DNA of 24,844 nucleotides from JAQVUB01 sp033809415 (GTDB lineage: Bacteria > Verrucomicrobiota > Lentisphaeria > Oligosphaerales > Oligosphaeraceae): positions 1 to 24,844 of the forward strand of contig JAPXLT010000034.1 in assembly GCA_033809415.1 (NCBI GenBank), in the 5' to 3' direction. A program made the translations under genes and the position numbers. Position 1 is the first letter of the stretch. Every line of letters begins with the position of its first letter. The notes beneath the pieces are model-generated. The model was not told the origin of the DNA, searched no databases, and was given only the letters and a program-made list of their open reading frames with translations. Positions 5,867 to 12,749 of this stretch are shown one piece after another.

Positions 5867-7144
5867 TCATTCATGTCTCAGGGCTTCGATAGGGGACAGT
5901 GCGGCTGCGCGGAATGCCGGGTAAATGCCGAATATCATGCCGATCAATACGGAGATGGTAAAGGCCAGGACTAGGGAATCCATCTTGACAATGGTCACCA
6001 GCCCAGCAAAATGGGAAACGATGGCCGGCACGGAAATCCCGAGACCCACGCCTATCGCCCCACCGGCCAGTGACAACAGCAAAGCCTCGGTAAGAAACTG
6101 CAAAACAATGTCGGCACGGGTTGCGCCCAGTGCCCGGCGGATACCGATTTCGCGGGTGCGTTCGGTGACGCTGGCCAGCATGATATTCATGATGCCAATG
6201 CCTCCAACCAGCAGGCTGATCGCGGCTATGCTGCCCAGAACGATATTGAAAATCCGCTTGGTTTGCTCGGCCTGGCGCAGTAGTTCCAAAGGAACCGTAA
6301 TCTCAAAGTCAGGTTCTTTGTGATAATGCTGCAAGGTCGAGCGCACCGAATTGGCCAGGGGAACGACCATCTCGTCACTAGGTGCAGTGAGCGTCAATTC
6401 ATGCAATTCCACCCGTTCCATTGAAAACGAGCCGGTCTCCTGCTTGACAATCGTTTCACCGAAACGCTGCTTTGCGGAACTGATTGACACATAGACTTCA
6501 TAGACATCCCGCCCGGTTTTCTCTTCCTTATTGTTCTTTTTGCTAGTATTGTCCACAATTCCGACAACATGAAAAGCCTTGTCCCCAAGATAGATATTTT
6601 TGCCCAGCGGGTACTCGAGCGGAAACAGGGCGCGCGCCGTCGCATCCGTCAGCACAACCGCATTGCCAACCGTTTCCACGTCATATTCATCAATAAATCG
6701 CCCAGCACGGACACTCAAGGGAGACTTCTCCAGGAACCAGGGCACGGTGCCGATCACCTTGCCGGGCAGACGGACATCACGATAGCGCAGCCTGACGGTG
6801 ATTTCCCGAGCCGGCACATGGATCTGCACGCCGGGATACAGTGTTCGTATACGCATCACATCCTGATAGGTTAAGCCATAGATGCTCAACCGCCCCTGAT
6901 TGCCAGTTGAAGACCCCGAGTCTTCCGGCTTGCGCGAGCGGATGATGATATTGGTGCTGCCCATGCTGCGAATCTGCTCACGAGCTTCATAACTGGCGCC
7001 TTCACCGATGGCCAGCATGGCAATCACGCTGCTGACACCAAAGATGATGCCCAGCGCAGTCAGGAAGCTGCGCAATTTATGCTCGATAAGACTGGTTGCA
7101 CCCAGTTTCCCGACGCGCTTGATTTTATAAAGATAACGTCTCAT
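5867..7144 (-). CDS. ABC transporter permease, MacB/FtsX family
   Basis: 425 residues. One N-terminal membrane segment (about residues 25-45, [15 protein letters not shown]), a large periplasmic MacB_PCD domain (about 46-295), then three C-terminal membrane segments, the first beginning [23 protein letters not shown]. The junction [15 protein letters not shown] and the ending S-P-I-E-A-L-R are hallmarks of MacB/YknZ/LolC-like permeases. It lacks the fused nucleotide-binding domain of E. coli MacB; that function is supplied by the gene 24 bases upstream. It would use ATP hydrolysis in the cytoplasm to drive periplasmic movements pushing substrate through the outer-membrane factor. It is the last gene of the four-gene operon. 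The substrate is unknown. Confidence 0.93.
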   Translation of the reverse strand: MRRYLYKIKRVGKLGATSLIEHKLRSFLTALGIIFGVSSVIAMLAIGEGASYEAREQIRSMGSTNIIIRSRKPEDSGSSTGNQGRLSIYGLTYQDVMRIRTLYPGVQIHVPAREITVRLRYRDVRLPGKVIGTVPWFLEKSPLSVRAGRFIDEYDVETVGNAVVLTDATARALFPLEYPLGKNIYLGDKAFHVVGIVDNTSKKNNKEEKTGRDVYEVYVSISSAKQRFGETIVKQETGSFSMERVELHELTLTAPSDEMVVPLANSVRSTLQHYHKEPDFEITVPLELLRQAEQTKRIFNIVLGSIAAISLLVGGIGIMNIMLASVTERTREIGIRRALGATRADIVLQFLTEALLLSLAGGAIGVGLGISVPAIVSHFAGLVTIVKMDSLVLAFTISVLIGMIFGIYPAFRAAALSPIEALRHE

Positions 7145-7168
7145 CGGCTGTTGTATTTCAGGGGAATT

Positions 7169-7897
7169 CTATCGTCGTTCATCGCTGGCAATTATGCCGT
7201 CAATCAGATGAATAATTCGCGGGGCATGTTCAGCGACATCACGCTCATGGGTCACTAAAATGATCGAACGCCCTTGAGCGGCCAGTTCATCAAGGATATG
7301 CATGATTTCGCGCCCGGTTGCGGAGTCCAGGTTCCCCGTGGGCTCATCGGCAAATATCAAGGCAGGCTCATTGGCCAAGGCACGCGCAATGGCCACACGC
7401 TGACACTGCCCGCCGGACAACTCCGTCGGACGGTGTTTCAGCCGATGCCCGAGTCCCACCATCTCCGCCAGCTCTTTCGAGCGCACACGGCTGTCCCTCT
7501 CCGTCCAACCTTGATAAAACAATGGAACCGAGATGTTTTCAAGAACCGTCAACTGTGCAAGAAGATTGAAAGACTGAAAGATAAAGCCGATTTTTTTGCG
7601 GCGGACTGCACTCAACTGATTATCATTCATCTCCGCCACCGGCAGCCCATCCAGAATATACTGTCCGCTGGTAGGCACATCCAGGCAGCCGAGGATATTC
7701 AGCAGCGTTGATTTCCCCGAACCGCTCGTGCCCATGATCGACATATATTCGCCGTGGGCCAAGTCGAAGGAAATCCCCTTCAAGGCATGAACAACCGTAT
7801 CTCCCATCTGAAAATTCTTCCTCAGATCGGTGATCTGGATCACTTTCTGATCCGTACCCGGATCAGGAAGTTTCTTGTTGCGTGAAAAAAAACTCAT
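7169..7897 (-). CDS. ABC transporter ATP-binding protein, MacB/LolD/YknY type
   Basis: 242 residues from ATG (7895-7897), chosen because a 55-residue upstream extension would translate the dispersed repeat and the tail of the preceding gene. Walker A G-T-S-G-S-G-K-S-T (residues 56-64), Q-loop Gln108 in F-I-F-Q-S-F-N-L-L, signature L-S-G-G-Q-C-Q-R-V (160-168, Cys where Gln is usual), Walker B A-L-I-F-A-D-E-P-T-G-N-L-D, H-loop His217. No clear Shine-Dalgarno is seen: the start codon follows the dispersed repeat by 8 bases. It pairs with the permease downstream; the separate NBD/permease arrangement is that of YknYZ and LolCD. Confidence 0.95.
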   Translation of the reverse strand: MSFFSRNKKLPDPGTDQKVIQITDLRKNFQMGDTVVHALKGISFDLAHGEYMSIMGTSGSGKSTLLNILGCLDVPTSGQYILDGLPVAEMNDNQLSAVRRKKIGFIFQSFNLLAQLTVLENISVPLFYQGWTERDSRVRSKELAEMVGLGHRLKHRPTELSGGQCQRVAIARALANEPALIFADEPTGNLDSATGREIMHILDELAAQGRSIILVTHERDVAEHAPRIIHLIDGIIASDERR

Positions 7898-7905
7898 GAC
7901 TCTAA

Positions 7906-7942
7906 ATTTTCGTGCCTTTTCGTGCCTTTCGTTGTTAAAAAA
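7906..7942 (+). repeat. Dispersed repeat inside the efflux operon
   Basis: Core TTTTCGTGCCTTTTCGTG, then CCTTTCGTTGTTAAAAAATA. It fills the space between the membrane-fusion gene and the ABC ATPase gene and abuts the latter's start codon. Confidence 0.92.
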
Positions 7943-7952
7943 TAACGAGTAT

Positions 7953-9686
7953 TCAGGGTGTCTTGGTAGTTCCGGTATCAGCATCCGTTTTCTTTGCCGG
8001 GTTTTCCGAAGTGTCTGTACTTTTTTCAGCGGTTTTGGATGCAGTCGCCTCTTCCTTGCCATTCTGTTCGGCAGAAGCGTTTTCCCTTGCCTTCTCCTGC
8101 TGTTGGGCCTCGAGAAGTTTTTCCAGCTCAGATTTTGATTCCTCCTGCGTACTTTCCTGCAGCTGCGGTGGCGCCATCAGGATTTCCTCCCCGAGTTCGA
8201 GCCCATCGAGCACCACGACAAACGACTGGTTTCGCTTGCCGAGTTTAATGGGCACCTGCATCCCATTGCCGCGGAAACAGAAATGCTGCCCCTTCGAATC
8301 GGTGCGCACACTCTGGCTGGGAATGTAAAGAACATCCTGCAATCTTTCGGCAATAACTTCAACGGTGGCATTCATTCCCGGGCGCAGGTCCGGATCGGAC
8401 TCATCAAACGATATCATCGTCTCATAGACTTTGACATCCGGAGTCAACCACTGGTTCTGGGAGCTGGGCAACAACGCCTTTTTGTTGACCTTGCCGGTAA
8501 AGGAACGGTTGGGCATTGCATCCACCGTAATGATGGCAGGCATATCAACCGAAATCAAGTCGATTTGAGATTCATGGATATTCACTTTGACTGCCATCTG
8601 ATTCAGATCAGGCAGTTTGATAATCGTCTGGCGATGACGAATTTCCACGCCGGGACGGATCGGTCCGGTATTCATCCAGCGCGGTGGGGTCTCATACACC
8701 ACCAGACCTGGAGCCGTCGCACGGATCGTGCAATTGGCCAAAGCCGTCTTCGTCTCTTCCAGACGGGTCGTGGCACGCATCAGGTTCTGCCGGTGGGAAC
8801 GCAAGCTCGCCTCCGCCGAGACCAGGCGCGAACGGGCCACCGCTTTGACCCGGATCAAATTCTCCTTCGAATTCACCAGCGTCGCCCAGACCCGGTGAAA
8901 ATTGGTGATGAAATCATAGCGCCGGAAAATATTATATTTGCCACGGGCCGTCACCAGGGTTTTCTTCTGTGACTCGACTTCCAGCTCATCGGTTTCGAGT
9001 TCATTTTTGCTGACAAACTGTTTTTCATAGAGTTTCCGGGTATATTCCAGTTTCTGCTCAGCCCGGTTCAGGCGGATTTGCGCCAGTTCGATATCGCTGC
9101 TCAGATTCGTCAGGTCCTGCCTGGCCTGGCCGCCCAGTTCGGGGTCATTGAGTAGCGCCCCGATATCTTCAGGCTTTTCACTGCCGGCAAAGCGTTCGGC
9201 CATCTTGTCGCCGACCAGTTTTCGCAGGTCATTCTCGGCGTAAATCACGGCTAGTTCAGCGCTTCGCAAGGAACTTTCGTTATCGCTGATCTGTATCGTC
9301 AGGTTCTCTTCAGCCTGTGTGAAAGAAGCCTGCGCATTCTCAAAGGATGTGGTATGCTCGAAAAGCTGATCCTCGATTTCCTTGGTCTCAAAACGAACGA
9401 GGACGCGTTCATTTTTGACATCCTCGTTGGTGATCATAGTACCTTCGTCAACAATCTCGAGAATCTTTACAGAACGGCGGATTTCCTGAACAATATCATT
9501 GGACACCAGCGTCTCGAGCGCACCACTTTCCAGCACAGTGATATCCAGATTGCCACGGCTGACCCGGAAAGTCTCCTGAGCCAATTGAGCATCCTCCTTC
9601 TTGCAGGAGGTCAAAGCCATTCCCAGGCAGACGCAAATAGTGCCGACCAAAGTACGAACAAAATAGGATTTGCTAAAAAACTTCAT
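7953..9686 (-). CDS. Efflux membrane-fusion (HlyD/MacA-type periplasmic adaptor) lipoprotein
   Basis: 577 residues, longer than typical MacA (about 370). Signal peptide with lipobox L-T-S-C (Cys28) indicates inner-membrane lipid anchoring. Order: first lipoyl half, a long alpha-helical coiled-coil hairpin (about residues 95-340, rich in Glu/Gln/Leu heptads), second lipoyl half at A-P-G-L-V-V-Y-E, beta-barrel and membrane-proximal domains through about 500, with L-R-P-G-M-N-A-T-V-E-V as a characteristic adaptor motif. The last 75 residues or so are low complexity (Glu, Lys, Ala, Thr, Ser). The extra length comes from the coiled coil and this tail. It bridges the inner-membrane permease to the outer-membrane factor encoded just upstream. 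The start codon follows a dispersed repeat directly. Confidence 0.9.
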   Translation of the reverse strand: MKFFSKSYFVRTLVGTICVCLGMALTSCKKEDAQLAQETFRVSRGNLDITVLESGALETLVSNDIVQEIRRSVKILEIVDEGTMITNEDVKNERVLVRFETKEIEDQLFEHTTSFENAQASFTQAEENLTIQISDNESSLRSAELAVIYAENDLRKLVGDKMAERFAGSEKPEDIGALLNDPELGGQARQDLTNLSSDIELAQIRLNRAEQKLEYTRKLYEKQFVSKNELETDELEVESQKKTLVTARGKYNIFRRYDFITNFHRVWATLVNSKENLIRVKAVARSRLVSAEASLRSHRQNLMRATTRLEETKTALANCTIRATAPGLVVYETPPRWMNTGPIRPGVEIRHRQTIIKLPDLNQMAVKVNIHESQIDLISVDMPAIITVDAMPNRSFTGKVNKKALLPSSQNQWLTPDVKVYETMISFDESDPDLRPGMNATVEVIAERLQDVLYIPSQSVRTDSKGQHFCFRGNGMQVPIKLGKRNQSFVVVLDGLELGEEILMAPPQLQESTQEESKSELEKLLEAQQQEKARENASAEQNGKEEATASKTAEKSTDTSENPAKKTDADTGTTKTP

Positions 9687-9695
9687 GGAAAAGAA

Positions 9696-9733
9696 AATTT
9701 TCGTGTTTTTTCGTGTATTTCGTTGTTAAAAAA
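9696..9733 (+). repeat. Dispersed repeat inside the efflux operon
   Basis: Core ATTTTCGTGTTTTTTCGTG, then TATTTCGTTGTTAAAAAAGT. It lies in the 69-base space between the outer-membrane factor gene and the adaptor gene, about 10 bases from the adaptor start. Confidence 0.92.
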
Positions 9734-9755
9734 GTAGTCACCCGCGAGAGTGTTC

Positions 9756-11384
9756 TTACTGGACTTCGAGTTGTTCTGACCAGAGATTGACCGGGTTGAT
9801 CGGTAGCTGTCCAAGCTGATACAGGAGCTTCAGCCAGCTGATGCGATGATTGACCAGCGACCGGGTCAGGGAATTCTTGGCGCTGCTCAAGTCATCCTGG
9901 GCATCAAGAAGCTCGCGGATGTCAACCCGGCCGCCCTCGAATAAAAGCTGCGTGCTTTCCACACGCTTTTCGGAAAGTGTCACGCTGATGCGCTGAATCT
10001 CGTAACTCTGCTCATAGGAACGCAACTGACGCCAGACATTACGCAAATCCCCGATGATATTGTCACGCGCCTTGGCAATCTCACGTTGCTGCTGCTGCAA
10101 AGCAATCAGACGCCGCTTGTACTGGATCAGCTCGTTGGTACGCTCCAAGGGCAAATCAAGGTCCAGCCCCGCCACATAGGAGCTGTCGGCAAATTTCATC
10201 AGCGACAGCGAACTCGAAGTATTGCTGCGGGCGTCCGAAGTGAGCATTAGGTCCAGCTTCGGGCGCAAGGCATCTTCAGCAATGCGAACAGCCCGGGCGG
10301 CATCCTCGAGACGATCCTGAACCGTAGCATAATCCAGACGTTCCTTGAACGCCGTCTGGATCGCCTCTTCAAAATTCATTGGAGGCGTCGGCAATTTCTG
10401 CCCGGCCAGACGTTGTAAATCGGCAGAGTCCGTTTCCAGCCCGATATCCAGCGGAATCCCGAGGATGGACTTCAGCTGGTCATTCGCATTCTGGAAATTT
10501 TCCTCGAGAGAAACCAAGTTGGATTCAGCGGTAAGGACTTTCTGGCGGGCCTGGTCAACCTGGAAGGGGTCCACCCGCCCGGCATCCGCCATCGCCTCGG
10601 AACGTTCGAGCGAGGAAGCCACGCTCTGATAAGTCTGCTTCCCGATCTCGAGGGACTCCTTGGCATTGAGTACGGCATAATAACGCTCCGCGATACTGAT
10701 CAACAGTGCCTCTCGCGCACGCACATATGTGCGCAACGCATAAACCAGGTTGCGCTCAGCTTGGGTCAACGGCTCACGGACGATATCCTGGCCATAGCCT
10801 GCCAGCAATGGCTGGGTGACGGTAATGTTGGCCAGGCTGGTCAGATCGACGGAACGGTCCCCGCTCAGATAGCGCAAGGTCTGCAACCCGATATTGGCAG
10901 TCAGACGCGCTCCGGAAAAAAAGCGTTTGCTGAAGCCCAAACTCGAATCAGTAGCCAGCGTACTGCTGCTGGGAGCTTGCGTGACGCCCCACAGCCCACT
11001 GAAGTTGTTTACCGGATTCCAGTCCCACTGATTGGACTCTGCCAGCAGCGAAAGAGCTGAAAAGTACAGCGTCTCCTTGGCACTCTGGTATTCCCGGCTG
11101 TATTTTGCCGCCAGTTCGAGACTGCTGCGCAAATTCAAGCGCAAAATCGGCGTCTCGCCGTCTCCTGCCGGCACTGTGTAGTTGCGGTAGTCCTCGAGGC
11201 GCAACTGCTCTGGCTGTTTTCCGGCAAGATGCTCTTGTTGAACCTGTTCGAGGATATCGGCCAGGCGATCATCCAGCTTCTCCATCCGACGCGGGGTCGA
11301 ACAGGATGAAACAAAAACTAACAGCAGAAAACAGAAAATAAATTTGTAAAAGAAAGAAGTGAAGCACGACACAAGGCATGACAT
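9756..11384 (-). CDS. TolC-family outer-membrane efflux lipoprotein
   Basis: 542 residues from ATG (11382-11384); a TTG five codons earlier is also possible, and neither has a clear ribosome binding site. A hydrophobic signal sequence ends in the lipobox V-S-S-C, so it is an acylated OMF (OprM/CusC style). Two OEP repeats follow, with helical segments such as E-R-Y-Y-A-V-L-N-A-K-E-S-L-E-I-G and R-V-D-P-F-Q-V-D-Q-A-R-Q-K in the first and G-G-R-V-D-I-R-E-L-L-D-A-Q-D-D-L in the second; G-R-V followed by a D-x-x-x-A pattern is the usual TolC-family signature. It would form the trimeric channel of the pump. As first gene of the operon it is transcribed divergently from the epimerase gene; the shared 255-base region contains two repeat copies in inverted orientation. 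Confidence 0.92.
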   Translation of the reverse strand: MSCLVSCFTSFFYKFIFCFLLLVFVSSCSTPRRMEKLDDRLADILEQVQQEHLAGKQPEQLRLEDYRNYTVPAGDGETPILRLNLRSSLELAAKYSREYQSAKETLYFSALSLLAESNQWDWNPVNNFSGLWGVTQAPSSSTLATDSSLGFSKRFFSGARLTANIGLQTLRYLSGDRSVDLTSLANITVTQPLLAGYGQDIVREPLTQAERNLVYALRTYVRAREALLISIAERYYAVLNAKESLEIGKQTYQSVASSLERSEAMADAGRVDPFQVDQARQKVLTAESNLVSLEENFQNANDQLKSILGIPLDIGLETDSADLQRLAGQKLPTPPMNFEEAIQTAFKERLDYATVQDRLEDAARAVRIAEDALRPKLDLMLTSDARSNTSSSLSLMKFADSSYVAGLDLDLPLERTNELIQYKRRLIALQQQQREIAKARDNIIGDLRNVWRQLRSYEQSYEIQRISVTLSEKRVESTQLLFEGGRVDIRELLDAQDDLSSAKNSLTRSLVNHRISWLKLLYQLGQLPINPVNLWSEQLEVQ

Positions 11385-11490
11385 CCTGAAATTCGGCAAA
11401 TGAAAATGTCCGGGCGTATAAGATGGAAAACGAATTCTTACTGCGCTTTATTTGACAACCGGCACCCACATCCTTGAAAAACGGGTATAT

Positions 11491-11520
11491 TATTGAACAA
11501 CGAAAAGCACGAAAAAAACC
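11491..11520 (-). repeat. Dispersed repeat, minus orientation
   Basis: TTGAACAACGAAAAGCACG followed by AAAAAAACC: a truncated reverse-orientation copy in the tolC-like/epimerase divergent region. Confidence 0.8.
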
Positions 11521-11576
11521 GAAAAAATTCATGGGAAGCGGCTTTGACTGTTGGAAAACGTTGTATTTCCTATGAC

Positions 11577-11613
11577 TTTTTTCGTGTCTATTAGTGTCTT
11601 TCGTTGTAAATAA
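11577..11613 (+). repeat. Dispersed repeat, plus orientation, 5' of the epimerase
   Basis: TTTTTTCGTGTCTATTAGTG then TCTTTCGTTGTAAATAAA. It forms an inverted pair with 11491-11520 and ends about 14 bases before the GAGGAG ribosome binding site of the next gene. Confidence 0.85.
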
Positions 11614-11639
11614 ACGTCCACTTGAAAGAGGAGAAAGCA

Positions 11640-12566
11640 ATGAAAATAATCGTATTTGGTGGCACCGGCTGGCTTGGGCATAGTATCGTACTTGACTTGC
11701 AAAGCCACGGATATCCTGTCACGATTTGTGCACGCGGCAAAAAAACGACGTTTGCCAAAGAGACAGCGAACTGTCAGATCATCCATGCCGATAAGAATGA
11801 CGAAAAAGCGATGGCAGAAATATTGTCTGCACGCTACGATATCGTCATTGACACGGTACCGACCGGGCAGTCGATCGCCTTAGTTGCTCGATATGCTACC
11901 GGAATCAAACATTATCTGCACTGTTCTTCGACTGGCGGCTACGCCCCCCTGCCCTTTGTTCCCTGCGATGAAACCGCACCATACGGCGGCTTCGACGATA
12001 CCTCCGGCTGGAAGTCCAAAGCAAATTATGACAAGGCCGCCTTGGACTTGTTCATGGACACCGGCTTCCCGGCCACCGTCATCCGCCCCTGCTATATTAC
12101 CGGACCAGGCATGCTGCCTCTCGATAATCTCGGTGGACGACGCACTGATTTCATTGCCGACATCCTGGCGGAAAAGACACTTGATCTGCCAGACAATGGG
12201 CTTTCCCTGTTGCAGCCGATTCATGTAAAGGACCTGGCCGTCTCTTTCCGTCTGGCCATCGAGAACCGGCGCAGCATCGGCCAGATTTACAATATCTGCC
12301 TGTCGCATGCGGTCACCCTGAATAAATATCTCGAACTCAACGCCGCCGCTTTCGGCAAAAAGGCTCATATCAGCTATGTTCCCCTCGAGGACATGCTGAA
12401 GAAATATCCCGATGCCCATCAGATTGGCATGCGCTTTTTGGCTACGCACATGTGCTTCAGCATCGAAAAAGCCATCCGCGACCTGGGCTACAAGCCCCAT
12501 TGCACCCCTGAAGAAGCCATCCAGGAAACTGCCCGCTGGGCCGCAAAGCAAAACGGGCTGATTTGA
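11640..12566 (+). CDS. NAD(P)-dependent epimerase/dehydratase-like protein (atypical extended SDR)
   Basis: 308 residues from ATG 11640, supported by AGAGGAG (11627-11633) six bases upstream. The N-terminal Rossmann fold has G-G-T-G-W-L-G (residues 7-13). A strand with Y-D-I-V-I-D-T-V follows, then H-C-S-S-T-G-G-Y around residues 95-105, where the catalytic Ser/Thr region of extended SDRs lies. The standard Tyr-x-x-x-Lys pair is not apparent: the expected region reads S-K-A-N-Y-D-K-A-A. The mid-region R-P-C-Y-I-T-G-P-G and the later Q-P-I-H-V-K-D-L-A are typical of nucleotide-sugar epimerase-like proteins. This resembles the atypical SDR group that includes CSP41-like proteins. The substrate is unknown. 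It is a stand-alone gene, convergent with rpoC. Confidence 0.8.
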   Translation: MKIIVFGGTGWLGHSIVLDLQSHGYPVTICARGKKTTFAKETANCQIIHADKNDEKAMAEILSARYDIVIDTVPTGQSIALVARYATGIKHYLHCSSTGGYAPLPFVPCDETAPYGGFDDTSGWKSKANYDKAALDLFMDTGFPATVIRPCYITGPGMLPLDNLGGRRTDFIADILAEKTLDLPDNGLSLLQPIHVKDLAVSFRLAIENRRSIGQIYNICLSHAVTLNKYLELNAAAFGKKAHISYVPLEDMLKKYPDAHQIGMRFLATHMCFSIEKAIRDLGYKPHCTPEEAIQETARWAAKQNGLI

Positions 12567-12576
12567 TAACAACCCA

Positions 12577-12648
12577 TTTTTAACAACGAAAAGACACGAA
12601 CAGACACGAAAATTTCGTGTCTGTTCGTGTGGTTCGTGGTTAAAAAAT
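12577..12648. terminator. Head-to-head pair of dispersed repeats forming a long hairpin; probable bidirectional terminator
   Basis: Two oppositely oriented copies meet at 12612. Arms 12594-12611 and 12613-12630 are a perfect 18-bp inverted repeat, and complementarity continues with mismatches to the outer ends, where one strand begins ATTTTTAAC and the other ends GGTTAAAAAAT. In either direction the stem therefore ends next to a run of T residues, as in an intrinsic terminator. It lies between the convergent epimerase and rpoC genes, where a shared terminator is expected. Terminator function is inferred. Confidence 0.6.
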
Positions 12649-12663
12649 CATTTTTGGCCGCAG

Positions 12664-12738
12664 TCTAAATAACGTCGCCGCCAAGGGCGTCAAGAAAAAT
12701 AATCTTGGCGCACTTGGCGTCTTGGCGGTTTTATATTT
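12664..12738 (-). repeat. CTTGGCG-type palindromic element downstream of rpoC
   Basis: Outer arms CCGCCAAG (12678-12685) and CTTGGCGG (12721-12728) enclose an inner stem GCGTCAAGA/TCTTGGCGC (12687-12695 and 12703-12711, 9 bp with one wobble, 7-base loop). CTTGGCG recurs several times within 50 bases. It could fold downstream of the rpoC stop codon and act in 3'-end formation, but no U-run follows the stem. Confidence 0.6.
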
Positions 12739-12749
12739 CCTGGAAAAAA

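Noticed and set aside
7898..8062. 55-residue N-terminal extension of the ABC ATPase
   Set aside because: It would translate the end of the adaptor gene out of frame and the dispersed repeat; family alignment starts at the Met encoded at 7895-7897.
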